Positions 1-13,035 are shown, numbered from the stretch's first letter. The stretch: DNA of 64,000 bases from Diphasiastrum complanatum (GCA_029204225.1 CM055106.1:1310677-1374676); one strand, 5' to 3'. The notes: generated by a model not told the origin, from the sequence alone. Numbers and translations are program-made.

Positions 1-1731
1 AGTAGATCAAATGGTTCTATCAAGAGACTTGGTGAGGGAGATAGTCACAAGTCAAGAAGAAGAGAACGTGTCGCGAAGATATCAATGTAAGGCATGTACT
101 TTGAATTATTTCATTGTAGAATGATAGTGAGGAAAGAATCATTATCAATAAGTTTATTCACCTAAAACATTGAATATAAGTTTCTTGTTTGAAAAAATAG
201 CGTACTTCCAATCATCCTCTATGTTGAAGCTACAATCATTTTTTTCATGGCTTCTAATGTTTTGAGGTTTCTACTTCTTATGATGCAATCATTAAGAGGA
301 GTTTATGAAGGAAAGCGCAATGGAAGATTGGTTCTTGGGAAGATTCAAGGCATGGATCTCACATCTCTTCATCAACTCAAAGGATTTCTTTGATGTGAAT
401 TGATCACTCATGATCAAGATGGCAAAAGGTTGGTTGGAGAATACTACATGGAGAAAATCGAGAGGCAATTCTTCAAGGCAAGGGGATCTCATTGGTGAGC
501 TTATCTGAGGTTTGTTATGAAACTCAAGAAGGCTGGATTTATTAGGTTTGATACTCAGCTTCACCCTTACTCTACTTCATGTTGGATGGAAAGTTTGGAA
601 TCTATCTTTGATTTATGATGGTGACAATGGTGACATTGTTTTCACTAACCTTTATGGAAGATCGAGATCAAGCATTGATGAGATCTTGTTCGATTCTAGA
701 TCATATGTTTGAGGGGGAGTATTTTCAGAGGTTTGTGTTTGAAGATATTCATATCTTTGATATCTTTGATGATCAAGAGAAAGGTAAGCAAGTGGAAGTG
801 ACTCACTTTGCTTCTACTCACAATGTTTTGGAGAATTTTCTTGTGTAGGATGATGCTATGCAGGTGGATATTGGCTCTCATGGTTTTCATACTGGAAAAG
901 CAAGTAATGGATCTGGAAAACAAAGTTTGTTCAATGACTTTGATGGTCAAGAGGAAGATCAAGGAGGTTGGTCTCAAAGGGCTTCAACAAACACAAGGAA
1001 AGGTGGCATTTCGAGCTAGTCAAGAGCATCAAAGGAAGGTTTTTTGGCAAAGATGTTATGGATCTATTTTTGCAAATTATTGAAGACTCAAGTAAGGTCA
1101 AAGGAGCAGCAAGGAAGTTTTGTTCAAGTTAATTTACTTGTTCTATCTCATGTTTGAGCCATTTCATGTGGAAGTGTGCAAATTGTCAAGGTATGGACAA
1201 ACTAGCTACATTGTCTTGCAATATCTTATTGTTGGAGTTGTACTAGCATTCTTGGCTGGTTTTGCTGATGGAAATGAAGCCAATGGAGGCTCATTATGTC
1301 ACTCATTCATGGCCAAGTCATCAATGTTTGATGATATCTTGTGGCAAGATGGAGATGGAGGCTCATTCATGGAGTTTTATGGTGGAGACATATCAAGAAA
1401 GGACAAAGTTGGAGGAGACAAGCAAGCAAATGGTCATCACTCACATTTATTGTATGGTTGCTGTAATTTTTCCAGAGAGTTCAAAGTTTGAAACATGGAG
1501 GAATCATTTCATTCACATTCTATTTGGTTCTTCATGTTCTAGTTATATCTTGATGTGTAAAATTGATGTAAGAAAATAGTGAAGCATCCATTTTGGACAC
1601 TATTATCTATATCAATTATGAAAGATATGTTGGAACCATAGAAAGGAGATCTATACTTAGGATGGATATCATTATAAAGTTGGATCAAAGTTCTATTGTC
1701 AAAACTATGCCAAAACTAGTTGAAGAGGGAG
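1..1731. other. Unassigned sequence left of a copia LTR
   Basis: No recognisable gene. Short plus-strand frames at 615-848, 1120-1491 and 1262-1579 overlap one another and show no family motif. A purine-rich run just before 1732 (gaagagggag) looks like a polypurine tract, so this stretch may be the eroded 3' internal part of the copia element whose LTR follows. No gag or pol motif was seen to prove it. Confidence 0.35.
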
Positions 1732-2241
1732 TGTGAGAGTTTTCAACTAGTTTAGTCACATTTTGGTAAATATCAATAAGAGGCCAAAACTCATTTTAGA
1801 CTTAAATAGTAGGGTTTACATTTGGAGACAAGCCAATGGCCAAATAGGGTTTGGAAACTCTATAAAATGATGTAACTTGTGGAGAGACACATCTTCTCTC
1901 TTCTCTCTCTCATTTCATCATTATACATGGTTCTCTTTTGGGTTCTACTACTCATTGGTGCACTATCTTGGTGTTATCTTGCAATCTTGTGCCGTAGAAT
2001 GCTCATATTTTGTTATTTTTGGCTCCACACATGTGAAATACAGTAGGGTACATATTAATTATACGGACAGCATATATATTTTATGTTTTGGTTCATGTTT
2101 AATCAATATCTCTTAGAGTTGCATCTCATTTTCTATGTAGATGCTGATTTTTCTACGTTGGCAGGATTGTTGGTTTGCTCCTTATTGTAACCAAAGATCG
2201 AGGACATGGATTGGATCTTGAATGATCTGAAATCCTTCACA
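1732..2241 (+). repeat. Ty1/copia-type LTR, copy A
   Basis: About 510 bp starting TGTGAGAG and ending TTCACA, preceded by a purine-rich tract. A diverged second copy lies at 4765-5791. The two share many blocks, including the stretch around 'ccaaatagggtttgg', the TATA-like 'tataaaatgatgtaac', 'gtgaaatacagtaggg' and the 'tgtagatgctgattcttc' region. The TATA-like motif followed by a CT-rich segment fits a promoter and transcription start in the plus direction. Confidence 0.65.
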
Positions 2242-3092
2242 GTTTCCTCCACAATTTTTTTTTAAAAAAACAAAAAAAATATAGGATTCAATAGATTTTT
2301 TTTCAAAATAAGTAGAAACCATTTACCAATGCACTAACTAAAGTTGGAATGACTGCAATTTTGGCCAGGCTTTCTATGTTGGCTGATGAGACTGTGTTCC
2401 GACCTTCAGAGTCATAGATTTGTCTTTAGACAGTTAACCTAGCAGATTTGCAATAAAAGGTGAAAAAGCCACTTTGTCAAGTTGAGCTAAAATCACCGTT
2501 TCTCCACAGAATTTCTTGAGTAAACACTCTACAGACTTGGAATTAGTAGGGCGACCTTGCTCTAGGCCTCAAATCGTGTTCAAATTGATCCATGGGCAAG
2601 TTAGATGAAACAAAAATGAGTGTGGGGAGGCGCGGCCGCAGACAGGGAGGTCACGGACTATTCGCACGTGGAACTAGGGTGAGAGCATAGCGTTTCGAAG
2701 TGGACAGTGTCTATAAGACTCTCATTGGTGCACAGAAGTGCTCAGATCCGTTGGATAGAGGAGTTACAAGATCGACGGCTCATATTGTGCTACCCAGAAG
2801 GGATATCCACAGTTGGATCAGATTCAACCATTGGATGGAGTCTGAAAGGTTGTTGAAGAGGAACCTGAAGAAGTGAAGTGCATTTTAGCCTTCAACTTCA
2901 TTAAAAAATTTCATACTGAAATTGGAGTTGGGCCCCTTCACAAGTGAATAGTGAAGTTTCTTCAAGGTGAAGAAACGGTTCAAAAACTAGAAAAGTCCCT
3001 ATTTTTGGGTCCTTTGCCCATTTTTGACCCAAATGAAAGGATCTACGTCTAAGACAGCCCCTAATAGTACAAACTCCCATTAGGCCGTAACA
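2242..3092 (-). repeat. Probable 3' LTR of chromovirus fragment, outer end undefined
   Basis: Read on the minus strand, a G-rich tract (revcomp of 3097-3110) is followed directly by TGTTACGGCC at 3092, the usual polypurine tract to LTR transition. The LTR therefore runs leftward from 3092. I cannot place its far end or find a second copy, and part of 2242-2600 may be unrelated AT-rich sequence. Confidence 0.4.
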
Positions 3093-4578
3093 TACTTCCC
3101 CCCTTATTTTAGTTCTATCCTCAGAACTCAAAGTCCGGAAAACTCTTCTTTAAATTACCTTCTAGGTCTCATGAATCCTCATCATCAAAATATCCTTTCC
3201 AACAAACCAGATGGTCAATAACATCCCGATTTCACAATTACTTGGATCTTGTATCAAGAATCTTTTCAGGTTCTAAAGGAATCCTCTCAAATAAGTCCTC
3301 AAATGAATCTAGATTAGTATTAGAACCAACATGATTTCCCTCATGTAAACTCATCTTCAGACGACTTACATGAAACACGAGATGAGCCTTGGTTCCCTCT
3401 GGTAGCTCTAATTGGTAAGCTAAAGGTCCGATCTTTTTCAAGTTTTTATATGGTCCACTGTACCTGGCAGACAGTTTGTAATGCTTCCCAATGCGCATTA
3501 CCTTAGAATCATTTGAAATTCTAAGATACACCCAATCCCCAACTTGAAACTCCCCTAGGCGATCTTTTTAGAATAGCAAAATGTCTTACCCCGATCCTGG
3601 ACACTTAGAACACTTTCACGTGCTAACTGTGACATTTCTTGCATTTCACACAAAAAATCTGCTACTTTCTGAACTTTAATTGACTCAGTTTCAACCATTA
3701 GCAGAGATCTAAGCTAAAATTCATACATAAGCATAAACGGACTATACCCAGTAGTCGAATGCTTACTACTGTTATAGGCAAATTCAATCAATGGAAGATA
3801 CCTTTTCCACTGAGATTGCCTAAGTGAAACATATGCACGAAGTATTTGTTCCATTGTCTGATTAGTCATCTCCATCTGACCATCGGATTTTGGATGATCA
3901 GTCGAGCCCATACTCAGAGACGTCTCAAGCTTTTCAAACATTGTCGTCCAAAATTGACCTCTAAACTTAGGATCCCGGTCACTAACAATGTTAGATGGCA
4001 ACCCATATAAATTTGAACTTGAGCTAATTTAGACGCTTTGACTGTAGTCTTTACCGAAATAAATGTAGCCAATTTTGTTAACCGATCAACTATGACCCAA
4101 ATTGCATCATTCCGTTTATTCGTCCTCGCCGGTAAACCAACTACAAAATCCATTGAAATACTATCCCATCATTTGGAAGGAATATCCAACGGATGCAACA
4201 GTCCACCAGACTTTAAGCGCTCTACTTTATTCTGTTGGCACTGATCACAGTTCAACACATAAGATTCTACGAAAGGTTTCAACTTTGGCCAGAAAAAGTC
4301 CCTTCATACCAAATCTAGTGTATGATGTATACTTGGATGCCTAGCACAAGGTGTATCATGACATTCAAATAAAATTTTCTTTTTTAACGCATCCATTCCT
4401 AGTACACACGCTTTTCTCTTTTGGAACAAAATCTCATTCCGAATGGAAAAATCATCCACTACCTTTGTATCTTTCACAACCAACTGATCACCTTGCAAAT
4501 CAATAACCGATTGAGAGCCATTTAGAACCCTTTTCCATAAAGGTCCGAAGTGAGAATCTTTTTCATAAAGACCTCAAA
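3093..4578 (-). pseudogene. Ty3/gypsy chromovirus pol fragment: integrase plus chromodomain
   Basis: Minus-strand remnant of a Ty3/gypsy polyprotein. In order from 4578 downward: the RNase H to integrase linker, the integrase zinc region, the catalytic core (motifs DRLTKLATF, IVSDRDPKF, HPKSDGQMEMTNQT), the integrase C-terminal segment (YSGPYKNLKKIGPLAYQLELP, FHVSRLK), and a chromodomain-like tail (LVCWKGYFDDED) near 3117-3225. The reading is broken by frameshifts and by a stop where a chromodomain tryptophan is expected. Reverse transcriptase and gag are absent. It lies antisense between two copia LTRs, and its right end abuts a copia RNase H tail near 4580-4600. It is a dead fragment. Confidence 0.85.
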
Positions 4579-4589
4579 ATGAAATATAG

Positions 4590-4745
4590 AAACAATTGCA
4601 AAGGGAGCAAGCCATTGCAAAGGAGGTGGAGCTTCAACATGTGTCCTCAAAGGAATGTGTAGCTGATATCTTCACCAAAGCATTGGGATAGGACTTGTTC
4701 ATGAAGCATAGGACATCACTTGGAGTGTCATTAAAGTCCGTGCTA
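4590..4745 (+). pseudogene. Ty1/copia RNase H C-terminal fragment
   Basis: Plus-strand translation gives the end of a copia RNase H: EVELQHVSSKECVADIFTKA followed by DLFMKHR. The VADIFTKAL signature is diagnostic of the copia pol terminus. An in-frame stop falls just after the signature. It is followed within 20 bp by LTR copy B in the same orientation, so it is the expected pol end of that element, with everything upstream replaced or deleted. Confidence 0.8.
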
Positions 4746-4764
4746 AAACTAATTTAATAGGGAG

Positions 4765-5791
4765 TCTGAAAAATTCAACTAGTTTGCCATATTTGCTACA
4801 TTTGTTTATATGGCAAATTGAGGCCAACATTAGTTTAGACTTAGAGTTTGACATTTCAAAGTTAATTAGTCTAAATTTCATTTGAATAAACCCATTTGAA
4901 AAGTGTGGGATAGTTAGAAGTCGAGTTTGAGTAAATTCAGATTTAAATGTTGGGTACATTGAATCTAGTCCCAAAAATAGTAGGCTTTACATTTTGGAGG
5001 GAAAGACAAGTGGCCAAATAGGGTTTGGACCTGTTATAAAAGGATGTAACTCATGGAGAAGCAGATCTTTTCTCTTCTCTATCTCATTTCAGGCTTACAA
5101 TGGTTCTCTTGTGTTCTACTATCCATTGGTGCACTATACTTGTGATTGCTTGCAGTTTTATGTGTAGAATGATCTATATTTGCTATTTTCAGGTAACCTC
5201 AACAATGCTTTGAAGCACTTGTAATGAAAATGCTTTCTTGCGTCTCAACCTCTTAGAAAAGCAACTAAACATTTGATCAATATGATCGTGGGTATGTCCT
5301 ACCAACAAAAATCCTATATTTACTTTTTTGAAAAAAAAAATTCTCCACTAGCATAGACAAGTATGCCAAAAAAGTTTGATTTTTATTTTCCCTAATAGTG
5401 TTCTCAAGCTGCAAATAAAGTCTTTCTGAAAGATTTTCACCAAATTCGCAAATTATCTTATGTACAATGGTGATCATCAAATTTGGATCATTTCGAACAT
5501 TGGGATAATTAAAAAGGACCTTGGACTCCAAAGTGCCATTAAACACAAGTGCTCCAACGAGATGAACCTGAATAAAATCTGCATGTGAAATACAGTAGGG
5601 TATTGCTGTTGTATGGACAGTAGCTTCTATTTATATTTTGATTCATGTTTGATCAAGTTCTATTAAATTTTGCATTCTATTTTGTGTGTAGATGCTGATT
5701 CTTCTACATTGGCAAGATTGGTGGAGTAGCTTGTTTTGTAACCAAAGATCTTTTATGGATTTGGATCATCAATGATTTGAATTCTTTCACA
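4765..5791 (+). repeat. Ty1/copia-type LTR, copy B, with internal insertion
   Basis: Homologous to the LTR at 1732-2241, starting after 'aatagggag' and ending TTCACA. It is about twice as long. It has roughly 140 extra bases near 4845-4970 and an unrelated block of about 390 bp (5191-5580) that splits a stretch continuous in copy A. Same orientation as the adjoining RNase H fragment, so it is the 3' LTR. Confidence 0.65.
5191..5580. other. Insertion inside copia LTR copy B
   Basis: This block has no counterpart in LTR copy A: the sequence before it ('tgctattttc') and after it ('catgtgaaatacagtaggg') is contiguous in copy A apart from a few bases. A minus-strand frame of about 89 codons (5277-5546) is present without recognisable motifs. 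No terminal inverted repeats or target duplication could be confirmed by eye. Confidence 0.45.
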
Positions 5792-6384
5792 GCTGGCACA
5801 TATTTTTTTCTACCAAAGATATCAAGGGCAACGAGATCGTGTGCCTTCCAGCACTGGCTCTACAACCTGTAGGGCGACAACACATCTTCAAAAAAAACTT
5901 CATCGACCATCAGGGCCTATGTGACTAGTCTGAGGCAGCTGCGGATCAATCCTCGTTTCGTCCCCATTCCACAACGATACAAATGGGCAAAATGCGGGAC
6001 TCCTTTAGACCAGATAACAATATGCACATTCAACTGGCCAAGGATACATTCAACACACAGATGGGGCACGGACGTAGATGCCAAAGGGGATCTAGTTTAA
6101 TTTTTCAAGCAATATATCAAGTGCCATGATCCCACAGTCCGCATGGCAACTGAATTCACCCGGGGCTTAGAGTTTTTGCTACAGATCCCCACCTTTGCCA
6201 CTATTGTTTTTTGATCTCAACATTGCCCTGGCGTCAGATAAAATTGAAGACCAACTTCCAGTGGCCAAAGTGTACTATAGAGCGGCAATGCTGGGCCATC
6301 CTTGACCAAGAAAATTTCAGACATGGATAGCCCAATTTTGGTTGGAGAGCATCCATAAGGTCTTTTTTTCACCCAAAGATGAGC
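5792..6384. other. Unassigned, coding-like but broken
   Basis: No gene identified. A plus-strand reading near 6065-6180 is locally coding-like, with stops, and could be retroelement gag debris since copia reverse transcriptase follows. No diagnostic motif is present. Confidence 0.3.
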
Positions 6385-6610
6385 ACAGTTGATGGCAGAA
6401 AACCAGTCAAGTGCAAGTGGATCTATAAGATCAAAATAGTTTCTGATGGAAAAAACATCAGATACAAGGCAAGATTGGTTGCTAAAGGATTTTCACAAAA
6501 GTATGGATCGACTACACTGATACTTTCTCACCGGTAGTCAAACATACATCAATTCACTTGTTATTCGCGTATGTAGTGGCTCATGATTTGAAAATCCATA
6601 TTGTGGAGCA
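6385..6610 (+). pseudogene. Ty1/copia reverse transcriptase N-terminal fragment
   Basis: Plus-strand translation gives the start of copia reverse transcriptase: VKCKWIYKIK, then YKARLVAKGFSQKYG, then after a frameshift YTDTFSPVVK and LLFAYVVAHDLKIH. These are the hallmark first motifs of the copia polymerase. The fragment stops before the catalytic YVDD motif. It is a truncated, frameshifted relic. Confidence 0.8.
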
Positions 6611-7680
<1,070 letters not shown>

Positions 7681-8741
7681 TACTGATTTTTTTATATATC
7701 AAACTATCAAAAAATTAAGACAAATTATTATGAGATGCATCATATTTATATGAAACTCAAGCAATAAATGTTTTATTTTTTTCTACCAAATCACAAAAAA
7801 ATCAAAAACCCAAATGAAAAACTCTGGTCTCAATTCCACCAACAAACAGGAAAAGCAACAATCTCGTACCCCAAGAACAAAAGAAAAGCAAATAAAAAAT
7901 TGAATTCAAAAATTTGCCAGCGCCACCACCTAATTGTTGTAAGCCAAAATATAATACCACTATGAGAATCACACCAAGGTCTAGCTTACAATACACCATA
8001 GAAGATACTATGGAACCAAACTGCCTAACCAAGTAGAAGCTCAAGATCAAACCCCAAGAGTCTCACCCTCATGCCATGGTAAGTGAATATTGAAAATAAG
8101 AGAAAAATAGTAACTAAAATTATCGAACCAAGAATATATTGCTTTCAAGGATCTTTGCATGATATCATGCATTCCGAAAGTCCATCCTACAAATAACATA
8201 GGGTACTATTGATTCTCTCTTTATGCATATAATTGTCACATGCCTTGCATTGCTCCACATGTCATGATGTGAAAGCCAAGGTCCTCTCAAGATTATCAGT
8301 AATGAACTAGCCTTAAAGTTGAATTTATTCTAGGCGTAATCAAAAAGCTCGAATGAATACCAAATATCCACATTAGGATTATTCCAAATCCTTTGTATCA
8401 TGATGTGGACATAACAATCCTTTTGTGCACTACTCCTAATTATGAGGTTGTATGAGACATGCACAGATGAATTTCACATGAATCTTATTCAACCCATGAA
8501 AAATCCCAAACTATAAATTTGCATGAGACATGCCAAAGGACCTTATCTTGGATGGAGAAAGTTCATGGTCATGGGGCCAATTCATAAAGGGATTTATTGG
8601 ATAATGATAAGAATGGGTCCGATGTTTTTGCTTGGTAGGGCCTAGTATAAGTTTATTATTCTAGGAGGGTATCATTTGAACAAGAGCCATCTTGTCCATG
8701 CATAATATGTTTTTTCCATTGAAATGGATATCGCCAACTCC
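7681..8741. other. No feature seen
   Basis: AT-rich sequence; the small frames at 7768-8050 run in both directions and show no family motif. Confidence 0.4.
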
Positions 8742-9160
8742 CTAGCATGGTGCTCTTTGGAAGTGGATGTAGAGGTTGCCAACCCCTTGTTTGAGAACTC
8801 CGAAATGGATGTTGAGATTGCAAACATCTAGTCTATGTTTAATAAATAAGTCTTTGCCCAATGCTTTGGTGAAGATATTAATCAAACATTTCTTTGTAAC
8901 ACGTGTTGAAGCTCCACCTCGTTGGCAATTCATGCCTAGTAATGGTTAACCATATGAGAGATCCAATTAGTTTCCTATAGAGTGTAATGTTTTTGAAGCA
9001 TGATTCATGACCTCTCATAGTTGGTTTTACATTTGAATTCATAGGTGTATAAATGGATTTAGAGTGTTCCAATTTAAACTTCTTACGGATAGCATTAGCA
9101 TATTTAGCAAATTCTAGCTTGATTGCACATAGTTTTTGGTACATATTGCAATCCACATGT
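8742..9160 (-). pseudogene. Ty1/copia RT-RNase H fragment, internally deleted
   Basis: Minus strand. From 9156 downward comes the end of copia reverse transcriptase and the connection region (FKLEHSKSIYTPMN, YRKLIGSLIWLTITR), then directly the RNase H terminus (RVTKKCLINIFTKALGKDLF) at about 8820-8910. The RNase H body that should separate these two parts is missing, so an internal deletion or recombination has joined them. Opposite in orientation to the copia fragment at 9785. Confidence 0.8.
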
Positions 9161-9330
9161 GTGAGGGCATGTTCACAAGTGTGAGTTTAGGTCTAAGGTA
9201 GTTAGATATCAATCATAGGGATTAGTTACATTAGTAAGTCAAGTTTCCTAACTTATAGGACTAAACTCCTCAAATCATGGAGGTAGTTGATCAACCTAAC
9301 CATCAAATTGGCATGATATTAGGGTTAGGT
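9113..9330. repeat. Direct repeat, left copy
   Basis: About 215 bp that recurs at 9577-9800 with roughly 10 percent differences. Shared blocks include 'gtttttggtacatattgcaa', 'tatcaatcatagggattagt' and 'atggaggtagttgatcaacc'. Its left edge overlaps the minus-strand copia fragment. Confidence 0.85.
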
Positions 9331-9576
9331 GAGATTGATATATTAGGGCAAGAAATGTCTATCTATGGAACATCTTGTAAGGGATCCTTTAAGAGGTGGT
9401 GAAAGACATCATTCTCTATTGGAGTCTCAAAATTTCCTTGTTTATAGCTAGATTTTTTTTAAGACATTTATGAAAGTATTAATTCTTCAAGCAAAAAATA
9501 GCTCTTAGAGTTGTAGATAGATGTATCATAGTTTCATCAAGCTAGATTTGAGGAGGAGTGTGAAAATTGGCAAATT

Positions 9577-9800
9577 TTAGCTTGATTTGCGCATAGTTTT
9601 TGGTACATATTGCAATCCACACATATGAGGGCATGTTCACATGTGTGAGTTTAGGTCTAGGGTAGTTATATATCAATCATAGGGATTAGTTAGGTTAGTA
9701 GGTCAAGTTTTCTAAATTATAGGACCAAATTCCTCAAATCATGGAGGTAGTTGATCAACCTAACCATCCAATTGGCATGACTCTAGGGTTAGTTTCCCTT
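9577..9800. repeat. Direct repeat, right copy
   Basis: Second copy of the 9113-9330 sequence in the same orientation, about 464 bp downstream. It is preceded by 'gaggaggag' then 'tgtgaaaattgg', which resembles a polypurine tract and LTR start, and it runs into the plus-strand copia reverse transcriptase fragment. Confidence 0.85.
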
Positions 9801-10190
9801 GCAATACTTGTTGAATGGAATCTTTGGCAAATGAATGTTTCTAATGAATTCTTAAATGGCATCTTGGAGGAGGAAGTCTACATGGAGCAACTCGAGAGGT
9901 ATAATGCTCATGGCAAAGCTAATCATGTTTGTTTGTTAACAAAGAGCTTATATAAACTTATGCAAGCACCAAGGAGTTGGCATGTAAGGCTCAATTTTCT
10001 TCTTCTCACTCTTGGTTTCATTATGAGTGAATACGGTGAATGATCATTCACTTTATGCTAAGTTGAATGATAAAAACATCACACTACTTTTGATTTATGT
10101 AGACGATCAACAATATCAAGATTGCATTTAAAAACGAGTTTGAGATGCAAGATCTTGGATTGTTGAGATTTAGAAATAGGAGTTCGGAGG
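9785..10190 (+). pseudogene. Ty1/copia reverse transcriptase fragment
   Basis: Plus-strand translation shows copia reverse transcriptase motifs in order: EWNLWQMNVSNEFLNGILEE, EVYMEQLER, HVCLLTKSLYKLMQAPRSW, then after a frameshift near 10040 SLYAKLNDKNITLLLIYVDD. The catalytic YVDD is followed by a broken frame and then by the motif resembling FEMQDLG (10139-10160). Gag, integrase and RNase H are not attached. It is a decayed fragment. Confidence 0.85.
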
Positions 10191-11691
10191 ACATAAAATT
10201 CATCTTTTATATGCCATTTTCACAATCGATACGAAGAGCTCGAAAAATAGAGCAATATTGATTTGTGTTACGTGAATATGAGCTCATACTCGAAGATTTA
10301 AAACTTTATAGTTGGTTAAGAATTTTCATTTGAAAGGTTATTTGATAATCTCAATCAAATTAAAACCAAAATATAGTCATACTTGTTGGAACCAACTTGA
10401 AGAGTTAAAAAATATTGCGCTTAGAACTTCTAGAATTGAGGTCATTATATTTATATTTTATTGATAGAAGCATTTTTAACACTTATCTAAAAATAAAAAG
10501 AATAAAATCTAGTGGAGCATCAAAAGTTGAAAGGGTGGAAAAAAAACTATTGCCCCTATTTCCACTCACTTGAAGGATGGAATGCATGCATTACCACAAG
10601 GCAAACTTGATAATGAAGAAAATTCTTTAAGATAAGAAAATGAATATGTAATTCAAAAATCTAGGCGAAAAAATAACATGATAAACATATACGACAAGAT
10701 CAGCAGTTGCAATCAAATTCACATCCTCAAGGCAGTAATGAGGAGTTCAAGGTAAGAGCTACGATGAATGCAGTTGAGTCAGTAATTGGGTCTAATTCTC
10801 AATACAATCGTCTTCCACAACTTGAACAGAATGCCTCCATACTACATATCCCAGAATTTGTCACATTTATCACCTAGAAGTCTACCAACGCTTACTACAA
10901 ATAGACAATCATGGTTTGGAAGAAGCTACAGTAGAATGCAAGCATTGAGGAAGAAGTGAAATGTCAGATGTGGACCTGGATGCTTTGTAGGACTGAAAAA
11001 GATATTATGGCAGTTCACCAGTCTTGTTGAGGGGTTGTCTTCATGGACGAGTAGTCTCTTCTGTTCCAGTGCTAACGTTCCAACTTTTTTTGGTTGGAAG
11101 TTGGTACTATGAATATGAAGATATGTTATTGAGCAAAATTTTGCTTATACGGTATAAGGCTTTTTTATGAAATGCTTATTTGTACTCGGATTGTTAGATA
11201 AACGGGTGATAACATGTAGGAAAGATTGTTATTAATACAAGAGGTGATATGAACCCTTTTATTGTAAAAGAAATTCGAGAGTGAGCTACATGAGCATACT
11301 GCATCTTTCTCAGGTGTGCTGATCGTTGCATTGGGGCAGCAATCTGAGCCTTTACTTGAATAAAGAAAAAGACAACAAATATTGACACCCAACCTGAGCG
11401 TCCAGAAAGTGCTCTACAAAATTGAGCATCATAATGTAGGCCAAGGTGAAAAAAATTTGCAATTCAACCAAAGATGTCCCTACTTCAGATTCGTCTTTAT
11501 CTGCGAAGTCTCAGAGAAGTTCTTGAAAACTACAATGACCTAGAGGGCTTCAAGTCCTTTGCCATGCAAAGGCCACAAAGTACATCAATAGCTAAAAATT
11601 TAGGTTATCAGACAGGACTGGTCGTGAGGACAATCAAGGCCCATTCAAAAGGCCACTAGAAATTTTTAAAAACGGTTCAGCAAGCCCATTG

Positions 11692-11695
<4 letters not shown>
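10191..11695. other. No feature seen
   Basis: Two overlapping minus-strand frames at 11165-11392 and a short plus frame at 11474-11659 show no family signature. Otherwise AT-rich sequence without recognised structure. Confidence 0.35.

Positions 11696-11765
<70 letters not shown>
11696..11765. repeat. (CT)n microsatellite
   Basis: About 35 uninterrupted CT units. Confidence 0.98.
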
Positions 11766-11768
<3 letters not shown>

Positions 11769-11854
11769 CGCCTGCTGAGCCTCTTGGCCTCTCTCACAAG
11801 CTTTACTGCGCAAGATCACAACAACAATAAACCAAGAATTGTAAGTGACATCTT

Positions 11855-12350
11855 GGAATAGCAATTGGGCAGTTTTGTTGATTGCTCTTATTCTCGTGTC
11901 ATAGTGCTACTATCGATTCATTTCTCTTACACATTGCTGCTACTAAGAGGATTCACCATCTGCTCTTCAGACAAGAAAGCTCCCTTCTTTTCAAAGGAAT
12001 ACAATTCTGCAGGTTTCGTGACTAGCTCTATGATGCATGAAATGCATATGTTTGGATAAAGCAAAGACAAAAAAGAGGAAAAGATAAGGCCTATTTTTTA
12101 AAAGAAGCAAGCAAGGATGCAAGTTAATTACCTTTCTAAGATGTCAAAAGGGTAGATAGTGTTAGTTATCCTTTATTTTGTGAGGCATGCAAACATGAAC
12201 ATTGTTGTTTTATTCTCTTACACATTATATGCCTTTTTCAAAACTAAATGGCACCCTATATCCATAAACGATTTTATGGCTTTTCTCAAAACTCTATTTA
12301 ATAGTCAAAATCTGAGTAATAACCTAAGTAAGTAAATTGTTACACAAAAG
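11855..12350 (+). repeat. Dispersed repeat, copy 1
   Basis: Its left half (11855-12050) matches 46375-46590, sharing 'ttcaccatctgctcttc' and 'cccttcttttcaa'. Its right half (12055-12350) matches 51353-51640, sharing 'gataaagcaa', 'gataaggcctat' and 'attctcttacacattatatg'. The two matching pieces elsewhere are separated by a copia insertion, so this copy shows the uninterrupted layout. The family itself is unidentified. Confidence 0.75.
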
Positions 12351-12577
12351 TTTGATCAATTGTTGTTCTTTGTCAAATACAACATCTCAACAAGAGAAAA
12401 GAAAATATATCACTTTCAATTTTTTATTGAATGCTGTTCTGTATTGAGCACTGGAAAAACTTTAATATGAAAGTGCAGAAAACTAGTAGCCGACTCAATC
12501 ACAGGAAAAAACAGTGGTCACTTGGGATTGACCAGCTCTACAAATAAGTGTGGAAATTTCTCTCTTGCTGGCAATAA

Positions 12578-12583
12578 TTTATT
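12578..12583 (-). promoter_or_regulatory. Candidate poly(A) signal for the PDH E1 beta gene
   Basis: AATAAA on the minus strand, about 385 bases past the stop codon. This would give a 3' untranslated region near 0.4 kb. Position only; other weak signals could be used. Confidence 0.35.
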
Positions 12584-12966
12584 TTTTGTGTTATCGAGTA
12601 TGCCAAAGTTCAAGATCTGTGAGTCAAAAATTAGAACAGTAGGCTCATGCCAGTAATGGGGACTTACAATTAAATTTGGATTTAGCATGTGACACTTGAA
12701 TGACAACTGAACAATTAAGGAGACAGGATTGGGGAAATTTCACAAAAGCTCTTCAGTCATAAGCTAAATTAACAGGCCTTAAGCAGCTCACAGGATTGGG
12801 AAAATTTGACAAAAAATCAGGAAATTTAAATCAAACCCTTGTTCACTCAGATATAGATAACTTGTCCACATGCCTTGCACATATGATAAACAGATCACAT
12901 TGTGTACAATTTGTAGACACATTGAGGAGAAATCCTGGACTATTCATGTCTCTGAATGGAGACGTT

Positions 12967-13035
12967 CTACGCTGCAGCACTCTGTGGAACTTGGCGATAA
13001 CAAGCTCGCTTTGCTGCTCGTACAATATCCTCCAC
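12967..13035 (-). CDS. PDHB: PDHB exon 14 and stop
   Basis: Residues 356-377, [14 protein letters not shown] then a short non-conserved tail (QVPQSAAA), then TAG. Confidence 0.95.
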   Translation of the reverse strand: MEDIVRAAKRACYRQVPQSAAA

